Below are positions 45,517-54,118 of a stretch of 64,000 nucleotides of DNA, in pieces. The stretch's first letter is position 1; the number at the start of each line of letters is the position of its first letter. The translations under genes and the position numbers were made by a program. The notes under the pieces were generated by a model. That model worked only from the letters and a program-made list of their open reading frames with translations, was not told the origin of the DNA and did no database searches. Source of the stretch: Janthinobacterium sp. 64 (GTDB taxonomy: Bacteria > Pseudomonadota > Gammaproteobacteria > Burkholderiales > Burkholderiaceae_D); contig NZ_PHUG01000002.1 in assembly GCF_002813325.1 (NCBI RefSeq), positions 124,001-188,000 of the forward strand, written 5' to 3'.

Positions 45517-45926
45517 GGCGTTTTCTCCAGGCGCAGATTGGCGGGCGGCTGGCCATTGCGGCAGTAATTGATGCCGATATCGATCGTTTGCTGTTTCGGT
45601 GCCTGCCCCGGGGTGAGCCTGATACCTTCCTGCCAAAAACGGACGTTGAGACGGCGGCAGCCGTCCTGAGCGTAGCGGGCCAGTGTCGTGACATCCATGA
45701 AGAGTGCGGAGGTGGCAGAGAAGCGCTGAGTGATCGCGTCCGCCAGTTCTCCCGTCAGCATGCCGGCTGCGCGGCCGTCGGGTGCATCGATGGCCGCGAG
45801 CATGAGTACTTTCGGATCGTTCACCGCCACGCGGGGTGTGGCTTCCGAGGCCACACTGGAAGCGGCGCAGAGCATAGCGGCGCAGAGGGCAAGCGATACC
45901 CTGCGCGTAGTGGTTCGATTCAGCAT
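45513..45926 (-). CDS. Conserved-position hypothetical periplasmic protein between traN and traF
   Basis: 137 residues; the ATG at 45926 overlaps the traN stop by 7 nt and has GGGAGAGG upstream. A signal peptide ends near Ala-Ser-Ser-Val-Ala-Ser (residue ~27). The mature part has two Cys (GCRRLNVRFWQEG and INYCRNG). I do not recognise a family. Tight overlaps on both sides make it a true operon member and a likely periplasmic T4SS accessory. Confidence 0.8.
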   Translation of the reverse strand: MLNRTTTRRVSLALCAAMLCAASSVASEATPRVAVNDPKVLMLAAIDAPDGRAAGMLTGELADAITQRFSATSALFMDVTTLARYAQDGCRRLNVRFWQEGIRLTPGQAPKQQTIDIGINYCRNGQPPANLRLEKTP

Positions 45927-47233
45927 TTCCCTCTCCCCATATAACAGGTCGGCGCGCGCTGGGCGGCAGCGTCCTTGAGCGCCGCCGCGTTGGGCAGCGT
46001 CGGTACGATCGAGGCATAGAACTCGGTCAGATCCAGCTTTGCAAAGTCGATGCTTTGCAGCTGGGCCACGCTAAAACCGGAACAGGAAGGATTTTTTGGT
46101 GCTCCCCAGCCTATGCCGAGCTGCGCCCTCCCCTGTTCGTTGATCATCCTGGCCAGGCGCGAGTTAAAACAGCATTTGGATGTCGTGTGCTCGATGCACG
46201 ACACGCATTTGCCAAATACCCGGATGCAGGAGCTGCACCAGGTGCCGATGGTGTGGCACAGCTGGGCGCCCTCCTTCATGGCCAGCTTGCCCTCGCCGGC
46301 GTTGCAGGACATCATCGAGACCGCGATGTACATCACCGCAGTCATCGCCAGGCTCCAGGGATTGAACGCGATCGCCAGGTGTTCGGTAGTCGCCAGCGTG
46401 ACCGATCCCGCCGGCAGCGCTGTGCCATTGACGGCCACCGTCACACCAAACGTCGTATAACTGCCGCTGAAACCGCCACTGGTCAGCAGTGCCTTGGCGC
46501 CTTGCGTGATGAACTCGCGGTTGCCACTGTTCATCAAGATGTCGAATACCAGGCGCGAGCCGATGCCAAACAGGGACTGGTTAGTAAAGTGGGCCCCGGC
46601 GCCGTCCGTATAACAGCAATTCTTCAGCAAGCGGTTGCGGCAGGTATTACCCTCGCCGTTGAACAAGGTCATGGTCTTCGGATCGAGATAGACGCCGGCC
46701 TCGCGCACGGCCTCCATGTATGTCATGACCTGCGCGAAATCGATGTCATTGGTATAGCTGGTACTGAAGCATTGCGTACCGAGACAGAACGTTTTTGGCG
46801 CACAAGTAGCGCCAGCGGGGCAGCCGGTGGTATACGCGACCAGCGCCGTCTCGGCACTCAATGGATCGCGGGCGATGGCTTGCGCGGCGGCGATAGCCGG
46901 ATCGGTGGCCAGCACGGGCGGGCGCGGCGTGTTGGCCGAGTTCAGGGCACCCACTTGCGCCGCGCAAGCCAGGTCGCCGGGTGTCAGGGCGCAGGCCGCC
47001 AGGTGGGTACTGGCATCGCTTTTGAGGTTACTCTTGCCGTGGTAGACGGTTTCGGGTGGCGTCAGCGTATAGCCGGGCACGTGGGCAGTGGCGCTCTGGG
47101 TGGTGACGCTGGCCCGGGCGGCCTGGTTGGCAGCCGTGGCGCCGGCCAGATCCTCGTTGACTTGCGCCAGGACAATGGCAGGCTGCACGCTGCTCAAGCA
47201 GCAGGCGGTTGTCAGGGCGATCAGGCGGCGCAT
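45920..47233 (-). CDS. traN: TraN, Cys-rich outer-membrane mating-pair stabilisation adhesin
   Basis: 437 residues, signal peptide (cut near residue 23), then a low-complexity Ala/Thr region and a Cys-rich C-terminal two-thirds: about twenty cysteines including NCCYTDG, CSSCIRVFGKCVSC and SKCCFNSRLAR, the TraN signature. TraN sits in the outer membrane and contacts recipient-cell porins or LPS. It is shorter than F TraN (602), closer to other ICE versions. It starts 2 nt after the trbC stop. Confidence 0.9.
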   Translation of the reverse strand: MRRLIALTTACCLSSVQPAIVLAQVNEDLAGATAANQAARASVTTQSATAHVPGYTLTPPETVYHGKSNLKSDASTHLAACALTPGDLACAAQVGALNSANTPRPPVLATDPAIAAAQAIARDPLSAETALVAYTTGCPAGATCAPKTFCLGTQCFSTSYTNDIDFAQVMTYMEAVREAGVYLDPKTMTLFNGEGNTCRNRLLKNCCYTDGAGAHFTNQSLFGIGSRLVFDILMNSGNREFITQGAKALLTSGGFSGSYTTFGVTVAVNGTALPAGSVTLATTEHLAIAFNPWSLAMTAVMYIAVSMMSCNAGEGKLAMKEGAQLCHTIGTWCSSCIRVFGKCVSCIEHTTSKCCFNSRLARMINEQGRAQLGIGWGAPKNPSCSGFSVAQLQSIDFAKLDLTEFYASIVPTLPNAAALKDAAAQRAPTCYMGRGKC

Positions 47234-47235
47234 GG

Positions 47236-48012
47236 CTATTTTCCCATCTTGTCCAGAAAGCGGCCGGCGCTGCCGGCGAAGCGCGGTGCGCGCTGCTGGA
47301 TAGTTTTGAGCGCGTATTCAAGCGAGACGTCGCCGGCGATGCGAACATAAGCATCCGGTGCGAAACAACTCCCTGCCCCGCAGGCCTGGGCGGGTGCACC
47401 GGCACGCAGCAAAACGAAGGTCGGTGCCTGGCGTACGGCAAAGCGCTCAAATGCCTGCGGATCGATTTGCCATGCCACCTTGCGCTCGCCCATGATCTTT
47501 TGGGCATGCGCCACGGTTTTGACCAGTGATCCGTCGTCCAGGCCCCGTAGCACCAGTGTCGCCTGCAGCTGCGCCGCTTGCATCGCCAGCTTATTCAGCG
47601 CGGCTTCCGGCATAGCGAAGGTCACAAAGACCAGTAGCCGGTCGCCATTCAACGCGGCAAGCGCGATTGGGTTAGATGCCGCTTCGTAGCCTTTGGCAAT
47701 GGCGCCCAGATCGACGGGTGGCGTTGGGCGAGGCTGGGGCAAGGCGTCGATCCGCATCCGTGGCGTAGTGGGTGCTTGCCCTGGCGGCGGGTCGTGCGGC
47801 ATGGGATTGGCTCGTACCGCGCGGGCGATATCCTGCTCGGTGATGACAGGCTGCAGCTTCTTGGCGCGTTCAATATCTGCGTCGGAAATGTGCGGCATCG
47901 CTTGTGCCGCCACTGCCTGGGCAAAGAACAATGCACCCAGCCCTGCCATGGCACGCAGCGCATCAGGCTTGGCGCCCGCAGGGGGCACTTGGATCGGATT
48001 AGTAGCCAACAC
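47236..48012 (-). CDS. trbC: TrbC, F-type pilus assembly protein
   Basis: 258 residues from the GTG at 48012, chosen because AAGGAAC lies 6 nt upstream; it overlaps the traU end by 14 nt. A signal-like hydrophobic stretch (LRAMAGLGALFFAQAVAAQA) is followed by a polar Pro-rich linker. The TrbC_Ftype domain follows: LLVFVTFAMPEAALNKLA, QATLVLRGL, RQAPTFVL and a Cys pair (QACGAGSC). It is periplasmic and works with TraW in pilus assembly. In F trbC lies between traW and traU; here it follows traU. Confidence 0.87.
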   Translation of the reverse strand: MLATNPIQVPPAGAKPDALRAMAGLGALFFAQAVAAQAMPHISDADIERAKKLQPVITEQDIARAVRANPMPHDPPPGQAPTTPRMRIDALPQPRPTPPVDLGAIAKGYEAASNPIALAALNGDRLLVFVTFAMPEAALNKLAMQAAQLQATLVLRGLDDGSLVKTVAHAQKIMGERKVAWQIDPQAFERFAVRQAPTFVLLRAGAPAQACGAGSCFAPDAYVRIAGDVSLEYALKTIQQRAPRFAGSAGRFLDKMGK

Positions 48013-49006
48013 AGCAGTTCCTTTTTCGAAATAACATAAATGCAAAATCTTCGCCCTTGACCGGGTATTCCTTGCCCGCTCCCCAGGCGATGGTAGTGCG
48101 TCCAAAAGGCTGGCAGCATTTGCCCAGTTCCTTGTCGGTGGCCGGGATGGGATATGTCAGCTGGGATTTGTAGGCCGTCTTGTCCATTTCCGGCAGGAAG
48201 TACGGACCGCACAACCCTTTCTGGCCATGCATGCCCCACGTCAGCAGCTCGCGGTGCATCTTGGCGGTGATGCGCTGCATCATCAATTCGGCGGTGCGCA
48301 CCCCGCCTACGTGGTAGGCCGCGTGGCCATCGAGCGGGAAAAGACCGCCCTGGCAGCCGGCACACCAGAACAATTCGCGGCGGCCAAATCCCGCCGTGGC
48401 GGCAACGCAGTCGGCAGCGCAGGCGGCGACGGCGCCCGGGTTGGCGAAGAGGACCGTTTCCGGATTGATGATGAGCGTGAGTTCGTCGTCGCTCCAGAGC
48501 GGATCGACCTCGGTCATGTAGGCGATATCGAAGGAGCCGGCCTCCAGGCAGGGGAAATCGGCGACTGCCTTGAGCCAGTACATGACCGGATTGACATAAA
48601 AATGCGCCTGGTAGAAGGCGTCCTGGGCGCCGCCCGCATCCGTGGCCCGGGCGGCTTCTGGCGCAGGAATGCCCGGATTGAGATCGAGGCCACCGAGGGA
48701 CACCAGGCAGAACGGTTTGCGTACCACTTCCACGTGGCGCACGGGTTCCCAAAAGCCGATGGACAGGCCGATCACCGGATTGACTTTGCACGAACAAATC
48801 GGACTGGACGGATTGGCGGTGTCTTCCTGGCCGCCCAGGTTGCCTAGGGTGACGCTGCCCAGGGAGATCGGCAGGATGCATGACCAGCAGATATCCTTAA
48901 TCGGGTTCGGAAAGGCGCCAGTGCAGGTACCGACCGGCGCCGCCTGGGCATGGCCTGCCCCGATGAGGAGCAGGATCAAACCGATGGTGTGTTTTAGTAG
49001 GCTCAT
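47999..49006 (-). CDS. traU: TraU, conjugative DNA-transfer/pilus protein
   Basis: 335 residues from the ATG at 49006, which overlaps the traW stop (ATGA); the upstream extension of the frame is not used. Signal peptide, then GTCTGAFPNPIKDICWSCIL, SSPICSCKVNPVIGLSIGFW and many conserved Cys (e.g. CAGCQGG, GLCGPYFLPEM). It is a periplasmic, disulfide-rich protein required mainly for DNA transfer rather than pilus growth in F. Cys-rich partners explain the dsbC-like and traF genes of the operon. Confidence 0.93.
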   Translation of the reverse strand: MSLLKHTIGLILLLIGAGHAQAAPVGTCTGAFPNPIKDICWSCILPISLGSVTLGNLGGQEDTANPSSPICSCKVNPVIGLSIGFWEPVRHVEVVRKPFCLVSLGGLDLNPGIPAPEAARATDAGGAQDAFYQAHFYVNPVMYWLKAVADFPCLEAGSFDIAYMTEVDPLWSDDELTLIINPETVLFANPGAVAACAADCVAATAGFGRRELFWCAGCQGGLFPLDGHAAYHVGGVRTAELMMQRITAKMHRELLTWGMHGQKGLCGPYFLPEMDKTAYKSQLTYPIPATDKELGKCCQPFGRTTIAWGAGKEYPVKGEDFAFMLFRKRNCCVGY

Positions 49007-49629
49007 CTGCTCACCACGATTTCGTCGATGCGCAGGCGCATGCCTTCCTGATAGACCAAGGCCGGGACATGCCGGATGCCAAAGCGCCCTACTAATCTGC
49101 CCTGCTGATCGAAGTAAATGCGCGTTTTCCACTGTTTCATCAGCTCCAGATACGAACCGCCGACGAGTACCGGCTTGATCCGCGCACCATCGCGTTGAAG
49201 CAAAGTGCGCGCCATCCTTGCCTGTGCAGGATCGCGCGCGTCAAAAAACATCAGTTTTTTCGACATGGACGTGATCGCCAGCGGATTAGTACGGGTGCCT
49301 GCGGGGAACAGGACGTGACCTTGTGCGTCGAGGATGTTCTTGTCGAGCACATAGGTGGGGTCAAAATAAATGGTTCGCGGTTCCTTCGCCGGCGTCAAGC
49401 CTGCCACCGGTGCCGGGTTGGCCACGGCCGCCCTGCCTTTGGCGATCGCCTGCTCCTGCAACTTGTGAAGCTGGCCGCTCTTTTCCAGCGCCCGCAAGCG
49501 CTGGGCGATCATGTCGAGCAGGTGTTGCTCGGCAATCGGATAGGTTGGTCCGATCGCGGGCAGTTCCTCTGCCTTGGCCAGGGTGCCGATGAGGCTACTG
49601 GCCAGCAACAGGATCACAGTGGTGCGCAT
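49003..49629 (-). CDS. traW: TraW, F-type pilus assembly protein
   Basis: 208 residues from the ATG at 49629 with AAGGCGG upstream. Signal peptide cut after AKA. The family pattern is clear: GPTYPIAEQHLLDMI, RTIYFDPTYVLDKNILDAQG, LFPAGTRTNPL, LMFFDARDP and IRHVPALVYQEG. Periplasmic partner of TrbC and TraU. Confidence 0.92.
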   Translation of the reverse strand: MRTTVILLLASSLIGTLAKAEELPAIGPTYPIAEQHLLDMIAQRLRALEKSGQLHKLQEQAIAKGRAAVANPAPVAGLTPAKEPRTIYFDPTYVLDKNILDAQGHVLFPAGTRTNPLAITSMSKKLMFFDARDPAQARMARTLLQRDGARIKPVLVGGSYLELMKQWKTRIYFDQQGRLVGRFGIRHVPALVYQEGMRLRIDEIVVSR

Positions 49630-49639
49630 GATCCGCCTT

Positions 49640-49972
49640 TTAGTGGCAAGTAATGGACGCGCCCAGATCGCGCATCTTGACGCGATCGCTTTCCTTCGCC
49701 GCCGCAATCATCTGCGTCACCAGGGGATCGCGAGGTGTGCCAAAGAACGCCTGCTTGAGCCCCTGAAGACTGAGCAGGCGCTGACATTTATCCGCATACG
49801 CAAGCAGATAATGTTGCGCCGCTGAATGCACCGTCGGGGAAACGGCGTCGAGCACAAATAAATAATTCCCCATGGAGTCTTCGTGAGGAGGCTCGGCGGC
49901 GGACGCCCATCCTGGGATGGCCAGCACCACCACGGTAGTCAGGGATGCGAGGGTTAATTTCATTGAAAGCAT
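49640..49972 (-). CDS. Small periplasmic hypothetical protein inside the tra operon
   Basis: 110 residues (or 107 from the second ATG at 49963), signal peptide cut near ASA-AE. The mature ~85 residues are helical with two Cys. No family recognised. It lies 16 nt after the S26 peptidase and 11 nt before traW, so it belongs to the operon. A structural role in the mating complex is likely from position only. Confidence 0.75.
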   Translation of the reverse strand: MLSMKLTLASLTTVVVLAIPGWASAAEPPHEDSMGNYLFVLDAVSPTVHSAAQHYLLAYADKCQRLLSLQGLKQAFFGTPRDPLVTQMIAAAKESDRVKMRDLGASITCH

Positions 49973-49987
49973 GATTGACTCCTTGGT

Positions 49988-50512
49988 TTAAAAGATGGGA
50001 ATGACGACGCCCAGGACCGCGTCGGCGTGTACCAGGCCATTGATGCTGTAGCGTGAATCGAAGCTGTCCTGGCTGGTGCCTTGCACATAGAAATACGAGG
50101 GTGGAATCACCGTCTCGGCGATAGGTTCGAGCCGGAGATGTTTGACGGTGGTATGCGTCTTGGCAATACCGACCTCCTCGCCATTGACGAAAACGTGGCG
50201 ATCCCGGACGGTCACTTTGTCGCCGGCCACGCCGCGCACAATCTTGAAGAACGGCTGGTGGTACAGGCCGGGGAAGATGCGCTGCGCCGGCCCTTCGAAG
50301 GCATACACCACGAAGTCGCCGCGGCGGATGCCATGGGCACGGTAGTTGACCACCGCGACCGTGTAGGGCAAGCTGGGTGTCACGTTAAACAGAATAGGCA
50401 AGCGCGGTGTGGCATCGATAAAAAGACGCACATAGGCAAGTGTCCAGATCATGACCAGCACCAGGTACAGATACCAGCGTCTGCGCACATGCTGAAAGAA
50501 ATCACGGGTCAC
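49988..50512 (-). CDS. trhF: S26 family conjugative-transfer signal peptidase (TrhF/TraF type)
   Basis: 174 residues from the GTG at 50512, overlapping the trbI stop by 4 nt (GTGA); earlier Met codons lie deep in trbI. One N-terminal membrane segment (LYLVLVMIWTLAYVRLF). The S26 catalytic Ser sits in NVTPSLPYTVAVV and Lys in FFKIVRGVAGDKV, followed by the family end YYVQGTS-type and RYSINGLV. Such enzymes process the pilin precursor or cyclise pilin in plasmid systems. Equivalent genes lie between traC and traW in SXT-like elements. Confidence 0.88.
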   Translation of the reverse strand: MTRDFFQHVRRRWYLYLVLVMIWTLAYVRLFIDATPRLPILFNVTPSLPYTVAVVNYRAHGIRRGDFVVYAFEGPAQRIFPGLYHQPFFKIVRGVAGDKVTVRDRHVFVNGEEVGIAKTHTTVKHLRLEPIAETVIPPSYFYVQGTSQDSFDSRYSINGLVHADAVLGVVIPIF

Positions 50513-50862
50513 AGTTTCACCTTTTTTCTGAGCAATGGAGTGAGATCGATCAGCGTTGTGCGGCTGCCGATCACCGCCGTTTTGTCGACCACCAGGCATG
50601 CGCACTCCTCCGGCAATTGCGCCAACGCAGCAGCAAAGCTGGTGACAAATTGTTCAGCGTCCGATATTGCCTGCCGCCGCTCTATGTCGGTATGGCTGGT
50701 CGTCATCGCTTTGAGGTACTGTTCCTGTTTTGCATTGAAGACGTTCGCCGCGTCGACGACCCCGATGACCAGCATCGGCCGCAGCACCAGCCGGTCATAT
50801 GCCGCAATGCCGATCGCCACGAAGCAGGCCGATACGAGGATATTGATCAGCATGATCCTCAT
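50509..50862 (-). CDS. trbI: TrbI, F-type transfer protein
   Basis: 117 residues; the ATG at 50862 overlaps the traC stop (ATGA). One N-terminal membrane segment, then VVDAANVFNAKQEQYL, a helical middle and VVDKTAVIGSRTTLIDLTP, matching the F-type TrbI family. An inner-membrane protein with the bulk in the periplasm; in F it affects pilus outgrowth or retraction. Position after traC is as in F. Confidence 0.83.
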   Translation of the reverse strand: MRIMLINILVSACFVAIGIAAYDRLVLRPMLVIGVVDAANVFNAKQEQYLKAMTTSHTDIERRQAISDAEQFVTSFAAALAQLPEECACLVVDKTAVIGSRTTLIDLTPLLRKKVKL

Positions 50863-53426
50863 TGGAGTCCCCTGTCGGCCAATACCCGGGCGATGGCCTC
50901 GTCGATGGAGTAGCCTTGGGCACGCAAGGCATCAATCGGCTTGTTATCGGCGAGTTTGTTCGAGAACAGCAGCTGCGTGGCTGGATCAATGACCAGGCGT
51001 AGGACGCCTTCGCCGATGGGCGACGAGACATACATTTCCGCAAAGGCCCCCGCCTCGGTGCGTAGCGAGTTCAAGAGCCGTTTCTTGGAGGCGTCCATGA
51101 CGATGCGCTTGTTACTTTCCAGGATTTCAATCGACTCCGGTTTTTGCCGCAGCAGGAAAACCCAGTCGGAGCAGTTGAAAGCGGCCGTCATTTGCACCGA
51201 ACCGTAATAGTCATCGGCACCCTGCGTCGCGGTGCCCAGTGCACCGCCATACTTGCGCGCACGGCGGGCAGCTTCTTCTACGACGGCTGCTTTTACCGGG
51301 TCGTCCGCACCGATCTCTCCAAGCTGTTGCTTGAGTTCATCGATGATCAGGAGCTTCTTTCGATCGCGGTTCAGGTACATCTCGCCGGTGATCTGGTACA
51401 TCAGCAGGATATTGACAACGGCATGCAGATCTGGCTTGCGTTTGAGTTCTTCGTTTTCGATCACAACGAAGTCATTCGAGAAGTCGACGTTATTCTTGCC
51501 CTCGAAGAATCGTTCGTACTGCCCGTCCTTCGAGTATGGATTGAGCATGATGGCAAGATCGCGGATGCGGTCATCGTCTTTGATTTCGAGCTCCGCGATA
51601 TTGCCGGTCTTGAATTCGTCGCGCAAAGCGGTGATCGTCAGGTCGTTACCGTAGGATTTCCACAGTTTCAGCAGCACCGTCGAGATGGCCTTGTACTGCA
51701 CTTCCTGCAGCCTTTGGCTCATGGAACACATCTTCGCCAGGGCCGGCAGCAGCATGTCGATGTCTTCGTGAATATCATTTACCGCTGTAAACGGGTTCAG
51801 GATGATGTTGGAATGGGCACTGAAGTCGACGTGCGTGCCATTGGCTTTCTTACACAGCTTCTCGAATGAGCGCCCGAGATCAAGCAGGCGCACTTGCGCA
51901 CCGCCGGATCGGTATGACCAGGCTATCTCGTTGAGGGTGACGGACTTGCCGGAACCTGGAGCGCCGACGACGGCAAAATTGGGGTTGCCCAGGTCATTGT
52001 CATACAGGTCCAGCGTCACGAGCTGGCCGCGGCGGCCGGCGAAGATGAGCGTCGGCGTATCGGTTCCTCGCCATTCCGCCAGCAAGGGCGCGAGATGGAT
52101 TGCGTTCGCCGTGGATTTGCGCGTCACCCGCTTCATCTTCTTCATGTCATTGTGGAATGCGGGCGTCAGGGTCATGGGCAAGCTCGCCAGCAGCGCCTGG
52201 CGGTGCATGTACACATCGGCATTGAGTTCAAAGCCGCTGGCACGCCAGATGGCCTTGGCCGCTTCTGCCGCCGCCGTCGCCTCAGCGGGCGGGCAGAAAA
52301 TGGCCAGCTGGTGGTACATCGAGACGAGGTTGCCGCCGACATCCATCGCGTTGGCGACTGCATTCCAGTCTTCCTGCTTCTTCTGCACGTCCGGCATGAT
52401 GTCGGCCATCTTGCTGCCGGCGTTCTGTGTCGCGCGGATGTGGTTCGCAGTAATCAATGTCCGCGTCGTGTTCGTATCGAGGATGTGCACGCCCATGGTG
52501 AGCAGGAACGGTGCACGGTACTGCAGTGCCGGTTGCATGACGTGGCCGATGAGCGCACCCATCTGCCAGAGGGGGAAACGTCCAGGAAACGATTTAATGG
52601 AGAAGAAGCGTGCTTCCACGTGCTGCGGCTTGCCTGGCTTCGAAAACCGGATGCCTTCGTTGGTCGGTTCCTGAACTGTATCGAAGTCTACAATCTGATC
52701 CCGCAGCTCCCTGCCCTCGTCGTAGTTAATCCATGGGGTGAGACCATCGGTGAGCCGGTGCGGATTGGTGAACAGTGCGCACCAGTTGATTAAATCGGCC
52801 GCATCGCATACTTTGCTGGGTAAAGAAGCGGCGTCAAGGGTGCTTGCCATCGAGTCGCGCAAACCGATGGCCGCTTCGCGCTTGCCGATATCATCGGCGC
52901 GTCCGTCCATCGTGACGCTCATCATCAACCGAAAGTCGCGCAGCGTAAAATGAAATCCCTTGGTCAGGGATTTTTGGCTCCCGGCCAGCAGATGTTGCAC
53001 GCGCTGGCGTGCCAGCTGGCGGTACAGGTTGCTGTTCCGGGCCGGCCGGCCCCACTGCTGCGAGTTTTCATATTGATCCTCGTCTTCCATGCGCATGTTG
53101 GCATATTGGATCAGCGGGGCGCGGATGTCCGGCGAGCCAAACAGGTGAAATTGCACACCCGTGTTGGCGGGACAGTTGGTATACAGGCTTTGCAGCACTT
53201 CCACCATGCGCTCATCGGCACCGGCCTGGGGCATGAGTTCGAGCATGAAACCGAGCCGGTGATGGCGATTGATGAACAGCTGCTCGCTGTCGACATAGGG
53301 ACCGTACGGTAGCCAGCTGGCAAACTGGTCGGGGGCGAAACCGTCACCCCGGTTCAAGCCAAACATGTCGCGCACGCCGGCACCAATCCCGTCGCCGCCG
53401 GTTTCCGCTGTAAAAAATGTGAACAT
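50859..53426 (-). CDS. traC: TraC, VirB4-type ATPase of the type IV secretion system
   Basis: 855 residues, AAGGA before the ATG at 53426. The N-terminal TraC_F_IV domain (MLELMPQAGADERMVEVLQS) is followed by a VirB4-type ATPase: Walker A GAPGSGKS (488-495), Walker B LLIIDELKQ, and a conserved late motif ATQGADDYYGS. It is a cytoplasmic ATPase at the base of the channel that energises pilus assembly. All motifs are intact, so the transfer system is probably functional. Confidence 0.95.
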   Translation of the reverse strand: MFTFFTAETGGDGIGAGVRDMFGLNRGDGFAPDQFASWLPYGPYVDSEQLFINRHHRLGFMLELMPQAGADERMVEVLQSLYTNCPANTGVQFHLFGSPDIRAPLIQYANMRMEDEDQYENSQQWGRPARNSNLYRQLARQRVQHLLAGSQKSLTKGFHFTLRDFRLMMSVTMDGRADDIGKREAAIGLRDSMASTLDAASLPSKVCDAADLINWCALFTNPHRLTDGLTPWINYDEGRELRDQIVDFDTVQEPTNEGIRFSKPGKPQHVEARFFSIKSFPGRFPLWQMGALIGHVMQPALQYRAPFLLTMGVHILDTNTTRTLITANHIRATQNAGSKMADIMPDVQKKQEDWNAVANAMDVGGNLVSMYHQLAIFCPPAEATAAAEAAKAIWRASGFELNADVYMHRQALLASLPMTLTPAFHNDMKKMKRVTRKSTANAIHLAPLLAEWRGTDTPTLIFAGRRGQLVTLDLYDNDLGNPNFAVVGAPGSGKSVTLNEIAWSYRSGGAQVRLLDLGRSFEKLCKKANGTHVDFSAHSNIILNPFTAVNDIHEDIDMLLPALAKMCSMSQRLQEVQYKAISTVLLKLWKSYGNDLTITALRDEFKTGNIAELEIKDDDRIRDLAIMLNPYSKDGQYERFFEGKNNVDFSNDFVVIENEELKRKPDLHAVVNILLMYQITGEMYLNRDRKKLLIIDELKQQLGEIGADDPVKAAVVEEAARRARKYGGALGTATQGADDYYGSVQMTAAFNCSDWVFLLRQKPESIEILESNKRIVMDASKKRLLNSLRTEAGAFAEMYVSSPIGEGVLRLVIDPATQLLFSNKLADNKPIDALRAQGYSIDEAIARVLADRGLQ

Positions 53427-53453
53427 ATCGTTCCTTCCTGTATCCAGCAGCGG

Positions 53454-54116
53454 TTATGGGTGGTTCGCCGCCGGTACTTGCGCCGGCGCGCTTTCGGGCG
53501 CGGGCGTACCGGTATCGGCTGGCGCGCTGGCAAGTTTGGTCGCCAGCGGCGCGGCTGGGCTGGTGCCTGCGTTCATATTGGTCTTCGCGGTGCCGACTGT
53601 AGGCTCCTGCGCCGCTGCTTGCGGAGACGCTGGCGGTGTCAAGACTGCGTAGGCATCCCGGATCTGGCGCTGCGCATGGGCGACCTGCCACCGGCCTGGG
53701 TCGGTTTGCAGGTAGACGAAGGACTGATCGTGGAGATCGTGGTCGCTGTCTTCCCATGGTTTGATCCAGAGCCGCATGACGCGCGGCGGCGAGCGCAGCG
53801 CGGCGGGCTCAAACGCAGGCTGTCCCTGCATGGAACTGCCGCTGGCTGCTTTGACCATGGTGTACATGCTGCGCGGGGCTGCACGCGGGGTGCCCTTGAT
53901 AGGTGCCCCTTTGGGCGCCGCGCCGCTGCCCGATGGAAACGAGTTGTAGTAATTGCCGGAGACGGAGTTGCACCGCACGCCTTCCGGCGCCTTGCAGGCA
54001 TATTCGGACTTGCCGCCGAGGCCTGTCATGTCGCCGCACCCGCCCAGGAGCTTCAAACAAATCGCTGCGGCGGACAGGCTCTTGACGCTCAATGAAATGG
54101 ATGAAATCAGTTGCAT
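53454..54116 (-). CDS. traV: TraV, outer-membrane lipoprotein of the T4SS core
   Basis: 220 residues, AAGGAG before the ATG. The lipobox is KLLGGC with the modified Cys near residue 27, then the TraV signature MTGLGGKSEYACKAPEGVRC, SVSGNY and a Pro/Ala-rich tail. It anchors TraB and TraK to the outer membrane (VirB7 analogue). It begins 2 nt after the dsbC-like gene. Confidence 0.9.
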   Translation of the reverse strand: MQLISSISLSVKSLSAAAICLKLLGGCGDMTGLGGKSEYACKAPEGVRCNSVSGNYYNSFPSGSGAAPKGAPIKGTPRAAPRSMYTMVKAASGSSMQGQPAFEPAALRSPPRVMRLWIKPWEDSDHDLHDQSFVYLQTDPGRWQVAHAQRQIRDAYAVLTPPASPQAAAQEPTVGTAKTNMNAGTSPAAPLATKLASAPADTGTPAPESAPAQVPAANHP

Positions 54117-54118
54117 GA

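Noticed and set aside
46055..47350. 431-codon plus-strand frame opposite traN
   Set aside because: Antisense to a well-supported traN, biased toward Gly/Arg/His, no ribosome binding site or domain.
47649..48881. 410-codon minus-strand frame overlapping traU and trbC
   Set aside because: A different frame of the same strand; Arg/Pro/Gly-rich, no recognisable fold.
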